Positions 59,875 to 64,000 of a stretch of DNA of 64,000 bases are shown here, one piece after another; the first letter of the stretch is position 1, and every line of letters begins with the position of its first letter. Source of the stretch: Aliivibrio sp. (GTDB lineage Bacteria; Pseudomonadota; Gammaproteobacteria; Enterobacterales; Vibrionaceae); contig JAESQY010000104.1 in the NCBI GenBank assembly GCA_016764915.1, forward strand, positions 1-64,000, given 5' to 3'. The position numbers and the translations under genes are program-made. A model generated the notes under the pieces. It was not told where the DNA came from. It did no database searches and was given only the letters and a program-made list of their open reading frames with translations.

Positions 59875-60774
59875 ATGCCTTCATTCTCTTTTTCACTAAT
59901 CCCAGTTGGGGTTAGATTTATGCTTCTCTCTGCCTTTGGATTCGCGCTAATGTCTGCTTGCGTGAAATACATCAGCAATTACGGCATTCCAGTATTTGAG
60001 ATTATTGCCGCAAGAGCGTTAGTTTCTCTGATCATTAGTTATGTAGATGTAAAGCGAAAAGGTATTTCGATATGGGGACAAAATAAACCACTACTTTTTG
60101 TACGTGGGGCTGTTGGCACTGCTGCACTCATGTGTGTGTATTATGCGGTAACGACACTGCCTTTGGCAGAAGCGACCATCTTACAATACGTTCATCCAAT
60201 ATTTACGGCTTTACTCGGCGTGCTGTTTCTCAAAGAGCGCATCCAGCAATCAACCATGATATGCATCGCTTTTTGTCTAGCGGGTCTGTTTGTTATGGTT
60301 CAGCCTAATATGAGTAGCGAGACCGCGAATGAGTTGCCACTGTTTAGTATTATCATTGCGCTATGCGGCGCTTTTGGTAGCTCAATCGCCTACGTTATTG
60401 TGAGAAAACTGAGCCAAACTGAAGACAGTTCTGTCATCATTTTCTACTTTCCTTTAGTGGCTTTACCGATTTCGACTCTGCTTATCTGGAATAATTTTGT
60501 ATGGCCGAGTTTATTTCTAACTTTCTTGTTGGTGTTGGTCGGTATTTTCACGCAAATTGGTCAATATGGTCTAACCAAAGCGATGCAAACCCAAGCGGCG
60601 GGTAAAGCTTCAGCTTATTCATATGTACAGATCGTTTTGTCAGCTCTGCTGGGTGTTTGGGTATTTAACGAAATGCCTTCTGTTTGGACCTATTTAGGCG
60701 GCGGATTGATTGTTACGGGTGCCCTAATCAATGTGTTTGGCAAACAGCTTTTAGCACCATTTCAGGCTAGATAA
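59875..60774 (+). CDS. EamA/DMT-family transporter
   Basis: 299 residues, ten membrane helices in two EamA repeats. First repeat: FGFALMSACVKYISNYGIPVFEIIAARAL and PLAEATILQYVHPIFTALLGVLFLKERI; second: AAGKASAYSYVQIVLSALLGVWVFNEMPSVWTYLGGGLIVTG. The two LxE-R/N-E-x-P sites match RhaT/YdcZ-type metabolite exporters. Substrate unknown. No good ribosome site is visible. Confidence 0.88.
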   Translation: MPSFSFSLIPVGVRFMLLSAFGFALMSACVKYISNYGIPVFEIIAARALVSLIISYVDVKRKGISIWGQNKPLLFVRGAVGTAALMCVYYAVTTLPLAEATILQYVHPIFTALLGVLFLKERIQQSTMICIAFCLAGLFVMVQPNMSSETANELPLFSIIIALCGAFGSSIAYVIVRKLSQTEDSSVIIFYFPLVALPISTLLIWNNFVWPSLFLTFLLVLVGIFTQIGQYGLTKAMQTQAAGKASAYSYVQIVLSALLGVWVFNEMPSVWTYLGGGLIVTGALINVFGKQLLAPFQAR

Positions 60775-60806
60775 AAAGGGTATAGTGGATAAAAATGACT
60801 CATTAA

Positions 60807-60932
60807 GGAAAATAGCGTTATCGATTCGTGTCTTAATGCCGCTTGGCTTCGGGCTTGTTTAATATCATCATATATATATGATGATATTAAACAATTGCGG
60901 CCAGAAGCGCGATAATCGAATCTGAACGCGAA
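60807..60932. repeat. Large imperfect palindrome with a 40-bp perfect core
   Basis: Bases 60855-60894 are a perfect 40-bp palindrome without spacer (TTGTTTAATATCATCATATA and its complement). The flanks continue it imperfectly: GCGTT..GATTCG, then GCTTCGGGC on the left match GCGTTCAGATTCG and GCGCTTCTGGCC read from the right. Total about 125 bp. It lies between the convergent EamA and MarC genes. It may be a small MITE-like element, a cruciform site, or a double terminator. Confidence 0.75.
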
Positions 60933-61051
60933 AACCAATTGGTATTGGTAATACTGTTCAATCACATAAACACATAAAGGGGGACTTAGAGTTATGGACA
61001 TAGCTTGGCCCTGTAAGTTCGGATAAGCCCTGCGATGTCAAAAAACCTAAA

Positions 61052-61693
61052 TTACATGAACATAACTTTATACGCTTGCTCAATTCCCTCAATCAACATT
61101 TGCATTCCGATGACAGCAAGAATTAGGCCCATCATTCTCGTGATTACGTTCAATGCACTAGGCCCAACCGCTTTAACAAATCGTTCGCCAAAGACAAAAA
61201 GAAAATAAGTTAATATGCACAGTAATCCAAACGAAATAATAGTAATTGAGGTTTCAAGAATACTGCCAGTAGTGGCAAAGTTCATTGCAGTGGCAATGGT
61301 ACCAGGCCCCGCTAAAATAGGCATAGCTAGTGGGGAAATAGCAATCCCTAATGTGGCTTCTTTTTGAGCATCTGAATTTACTTTTTCTTTTGCTTTGTTA
61401 TGTGTTGAATCCCCTTGTAGCATATGAAATCCGATCAAAAAAACCAAGATACCCCCTGTAATACGCAGCGAATAAAGTGTTATACCAAATAGGTCAAAAA
61501 TAACCTTTCCAGATAGCGCAAACACTGAAACGATGATAAATGCGACGAAAACAGAACGTAAAGCAATAGATTTAACGGTTTCTCTATCATTTCCGTTAGT
61601 CAGCCCCAAGAATATAGGCGTATTTGCTATTGGATTCATAATGGCAAAAAAGCCCATAAAAACAGTAATGGTGTGAATAATAAGTTCTTTCAT
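61052..61693 (-). CDS. MarC-family integral membrane protein
   Basis: 213 residues, six membrane helices. MarC/UPF0056 pattern: FMGFFAIMNPIANTPIFLGLT, GITLYSLRITGGILVFLIGFHML, ISPLAMPILAGPGTIATAM and RMMGLILAVIGMQMLIEGI. Some members transport amino acids (SnatA); earlier claims of antibiotic resistance for MarC did not hold. ATG at 61693 has AAGGA upstream; the open frame extends to 61735 without support. Confidence 0.9.
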   Translation of the reverse strand: MKELIIHTITVFMGFFAIMNPIANTPIFLGLTNGNDRETVKSIALRSVFVAFIIVSVFALSGKVIFDLFGITLYSLRITGGILVFLIGFHMLQGDSTHNKAKEKVNSDAQKEATLGIAISPLAMPILAGPGTIATAMNFATTGSILETSITIISFGLLCILTYFLFVFGERFVKAVGPSALNVITRMMGLILAVIGMQMLIEGIEQAYKVMFM

Positions 61694-61940
61694 ACAATCC
61701 TTGTTGGTGAGCAAAATGGAGTATGGCCATACCATAGAATATTTTGAATAGATATGTTACCAAATCGTTCAAATTAACTGGACTTTCATCGTGATAAACT
61801 ATAAAGAGCACCTAATTAAAGTTCATTATTCTAAACAGTGGAAAAAAGTTGGTAGGGGCTCTTCAAGTTAATTGACAATTTATCAAGAAGTCACAGTATT
61901 AAAACTGTGAATGCAAATGGTGTAATGGGGTATTCTAAAT

Positions 61941-62288
61941 TTAGGTAGGCTTAAACGTATTCACATCATTGTCACTGGTTGCGGTGAGATCACCCGCTGG
62001 ATTGATCAGATGCGGTAAGATCTTTGCGATGTTTAACTCGATATCTTTATCTTCTACTGGGTTAATGACTTTATTATACCAACCCAATAAACCAAGCACT
62101 GCGTAACCTATGGCATCATCTTCGTCACGATGTTCAATGATGATTTGTAGCAGCCGTAAAATGGCTTTGTCGTTTGATTCAGCCTGCTTACGCGTTGTAT
62201 GGAAGATATTGGATGCTTCAACCACTAGCCCTTCATATTCAGTTTCGATTGCGACTTTAAATGAGCCTCCATCAACGGAAATTCTCAT
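61941..62288 (-). CDS. Hypothetical protein
   Basis: 115 residues. Starts MRISVDGGSFKVAIETEYEGL, helical middle with TTRKQAESNDKAILRLLQIIIEHRDEDDAIGYAVLGLLGWYNKVI, acidic end. No signal peptide or membrane helix. AGG lies 9 nt before the ATG at 62288, which I prefer to an upstream in-frame start at 62345. No family recognised. Confidence 0.6.
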   Translation of the reverse strand: MRISVDGGSFKVAIETEYEGLVVEASNIFHTTRKQAESNDKAILRLLQIIIEHRDEDDAIGYAVLGLLGWYNKVINPVEDKDIELNIAKILPHLINPAGDLTATSDNDVNTFKPT

Positions 62289-62373
62289 GATGTTTTGCCT
62301 GACGATTAGTAAATTTGAAGGAAATGATAACGAACAAAGTGTCATCTGTCGTTAGATGTTGAGAAAATATCAT

Positions 62374-62580
62374 TTAGTCACTGTTATTGGCATCATCGAT
62401 GACTTTTTTTGCGCTTTCGCTGATTGATTTTGCGGCATCACGACTGGCATGTCCGATGGAGGTTGTAATATCTCTGGTGCCATGACCAATGACCCTTCCT
62501 GTCTCTTTTAGCTCTGCACACGCAGAGACTAAGAAAATACCAATCACGCAGAGCAGCGCTTGAGCTAACTTTATCTTCAT
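62374..62580 (-). CDS. Small lipoprotein (entericidin-like plan)
   Basis: 68 residues. MKIKLAQALLCVIGIFLVSAC gives a lipobox with the lipidated cysteine at residue 21. The mature part is an amphipathic helix with repeats GHGTRDITTSIGHASRDAAKSI. The size and GRVIGHGTRDI-type segment recall entericidins, small toxin/antidote lipoproteins, but similarity is loose. Confidence 0.65.
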   Translation of the reverse strand: MKIKLAQALLCVIGIFLVSACAELKETGRVIGHGTRDITTSIGHASRDAAKSISESAKKVIDDANNSD

Positions 62581-62673
62581 TTATTAATCCATTAATGTTT
62601 CATTATTCGGGAAACAGACTCACATAAGATTATTGGGAGTAGACCTTAATCTCAAATATTTGGTTTTTTATGC

Positions 62674-63069
62674 TTAATTATACGTACGGCCATGATGCTT
62701 TAACCAGCCATGTTCGTGCTTATTTCGTGGGTCGAGGTGTGTCCAATGAATCACGCCACCTTTATTATTCCACTCATACTCACCATAGAACTCAACGGAA
62801 TCACCTACTTTTAAATTTGGAATACGTGGAGCTAAATCAATATTGTGGGCAATTAGGATGGTTTGACGATTATCTAAGCGTAAAATAAATCGTTGATGGC
62901 GAGAGCCTTTATTGTCATCTGAAAGCACTCGAATTACGCTGCCTGAACCTTGGATCTGAAGATCACTCTGTCGATATTCATAAGCTTGCTGTAATGCATC
63001 ATCATTAGACCAAGCAAAAAAAGAGAATACACTGAGAAAAACGAAAAGAGTGGTTAATATTTGTTTCAT
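62674..63069 (-). CDS. DUF3465 exported protein
   Basis: 131 residues. Signal peptide (MKQILTTLFVFLSVFSFFAWS), then an OB-like domain with GSGSVIRVLSDDNKGSRHQRFIL, IAHNIDLAPRIP and the family end GGVIHWTHLDPRNKHEHGWLKHHGRTY. Probably periplasmic; function unknown. AAGGA precedes the ATG. Confidence 0.85.
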   Translation of the reverse strand: MKQILTTLFVFLSVFSFFAWSNDDALQQAYEYRQSDLQIQGSGSVIRVLSDDNKGSRHQRFILRLDNRQTILIAHNIDLAPRIPNLKVGDSVEFYGEYEWNNKGGVIHWTHLDPRNKHEHGWLKHHGRTYN

Positions 63070-63148
63070 TTCTATTCCTTTAATGAGTGGTTTATGAGCT
63101 TCTCACTTTCTTTCCTCACAGTGAGATCTTGCGTTCTTTTCAAATTTC

Positions 63149-64000
63149 TTAAAATTGAATGTTATCGGCAACAAAATCAATAAACGTGCGTATTCGAATA
63201 CTTTGATATTTTCCTGAATAGAATACCGCATAAATTGGAATATGTTCATCAAACCATTCTGATTGTAATACGGGTTCTAAAAATCCGTGTTCAACATCAT
63301 GTTTGGCAGTGAAGCGAGAAACGCAGACGATGCCGAGGTGGTTTTTTGCCATCTGTTTTAGTGTTTCACCGCTGTTACTGGTTGTGCTTAATAACTTTGG
63401 ATGATACTGCTCATCACTGTCCAGTTTCACAGGCCATCGATTGAGCTGTTCAAACTCTGAAAACCCTAGCTTGTGATGGTGTGTTAAATCTTGAATGGTT
63501 GCTGGCCGACCAAAACGGTTCAAATATTCGGGGGAGGCATACAGTCCTCGACATGTTGTGCCGAGCTTTCGAGCACGCATTGTTGAGTCAGGTAGTGCAC
63601 CTATACGAATGGCGACGTCAACACCACTTTCCAAGAACTCGGTTCTTTTTTCATTGCTAATTAAATTGATTCGAAGTTGTGGCTGGATCTTTTTGAGTTC
63701 AGCAAGTAAAGGAGTAATGGCATGAAGAGCAAAAGGAGTGGCGGCATCCACCGTAATATCCCCAGAAACTTCCGATTTAAGACGTTGAAAGTGAGGGGAT
63801 ATTTTCTGGTGTTCTTCTAAAATGTTTCGAGCACTTTGCAGCAACCACCGTCCCTCATCAGTCAGTGATACTTGCCTCGTCGTACGATTGAAAAGAGTAG
63901 TGGCTAATTTATCCTCCAATGCCTTAATGGTGCGACTAACCACTGGAGGTGTTAGATCTTTCACTTCTGCCGCGATACTAAAACTGCTGGATTCAGCAAC
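63149..64000 (-). CDS. LysR-family regulator, 5' end cut by the window
   Basis: The frame stays open to base 64000: VAESSSFSIAAEVKDLTPPVVSRTIKALEDKL is the HTH, so only the first 10-15 residues are missing. The GTG at 63964 is internal. The effector domain reads DVAIRIGALPDSTMRARKLG and CRGLYASPEYLNRFGRP, the subgroup often named DhcR/PtxR/AaeR-like. Target unknown. Confidence 0.9.
   Translation of the reverse strand, partial: VAESSSFSIAAEVKDLTPPVVSRTIKALEDKLATTLFNRTTRQVSLTDEGRWLLQSARNILEEHQKISPHFQRLKSEVSGDITVDAATPFALHAITPLLAELKKIQPQLRINLISNEKRTEFLESGVDVAIRIGALPDSTMRARKLGTTCRGLYASPEYLNRFGRPATIQDLTHHHKLGFSEFEQLNRWPVKLDSDEQYHPKLLSTTSNSGETLKQMAKNHLGIVCVSRFTAKHDVEHGFLEPVLQSEWFDEHIPIYAVFYSGKYQSIRIRTFIDFVADNIQF

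Noticed and set aside
60762-61001. Minus-strand 79-codon frame over the palindrome
   Set aside because: Its codons run through the palindromic repeat; no ribosome site or recognisable protein.
62374-62580. Entericidin toxin/antidote pair
   Set aside because: Only one lipoprotein is present and similarity is limited to size and helix pattern, so I kept it as a small lipoprotein.

Overview
This 64-kb window is chromosomal DNA of a marine gamma-proteobacterium, most likely Vibrionaceae (Vibrio or Photobacterium; I cannot resolve genus). The grounds are AT-rich coding DNA with short Shine-Dalgarno-led genes, punR/punC and fruR-fruBKA orthologues, a GlyGly-CTERM trypsin-like protease, an add gene with an adenine riboswitch close to the Vibrio vulnificus one, and a CsrB-type sRNA with a GacA/UvrY-type upstream box. 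No phage, transposase, rRNA, tRNA or CRISPR array was seen. Both ends cut genes: a YebC/YeeN protein on the left and a LysR regulator on the right.

Layout. 1-4.2 kb: yebC-like 3' end, then an opine-dehydrogenase-family gene with a YfcC-type carrier and a LysR regulator. 4.4-7.7 kb: pseudouridine catabolism (psuK with an N-terminal helix-turn-helix, psuG), followed by an adenine riboswitch and adenine deaminase add. 8.2-12.4 kb: tripartite tricarboxylate transporter tctCBA plus an isolated citrate lyase ligase citC. 12.6-14.9 kb: punR/punC purine nucleoside transport. 15-18.6 kb: small proteins, an IalB-like secreted protein, a nidogen-domain protein with a PEP-CTERM-like tail, and a frameshifted phosphotransferase. 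18.7-23.7 kb: fruR (cra) divergent from fruBKA with three near-perfect Cra operators. 23.8-26.6 kb: tandem haem-sensor (DUF3365) diguanylate cyclases. 26.8-31.5 kb: trhO, ccoG, a YdcR-type MocR regulator and ppnP. 31.7-36.4 kb: secreted protease, then a TetR regulon (curA, GST, yqhD) with two identical operators. 36.5-41.5 kb: LysR/DUF2798 pair, GNAT, a csrB-like sRNA of about 365 nt with 16 AGGA motifs, a retropepsin-like protein, a nuclease-family protein and a GST. 41.7-49.5 kb: complete nosRZDFYL operon for N2O respiration behind an FNR-type box. 49.5-58.2 kb: VOC and HAD proteins, an RstA/RstB-like two-component system and a convergent DUF2141-adaptor-RND-MipA envelope operon. 58.3-64 kb: YhcH-family, LysE-, EamA- and MarC-type membrane proteins, a large palindrome, and small envelope proteins.

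Themes. Four separate loci handle nucleosides or bases (psuKG, add, punC, ppnP). Respiratory/redox genes cluster (nos, ccoG, haem-sensing cyclases). RNA-level control is unusually visible: a riboswitch with an expression platform unlike the V. vulnificus one, a CsrB-class sponge RNA, and a hairpin that sequesters the Shine-Dalgarno of the RND operon. No clearly unknown multi-gene system was found; the best candidates for new biology are the add leader, the two-component/RND locus, the tandem haem-GGDEF pair and the palindromic element at 60.8 kb.
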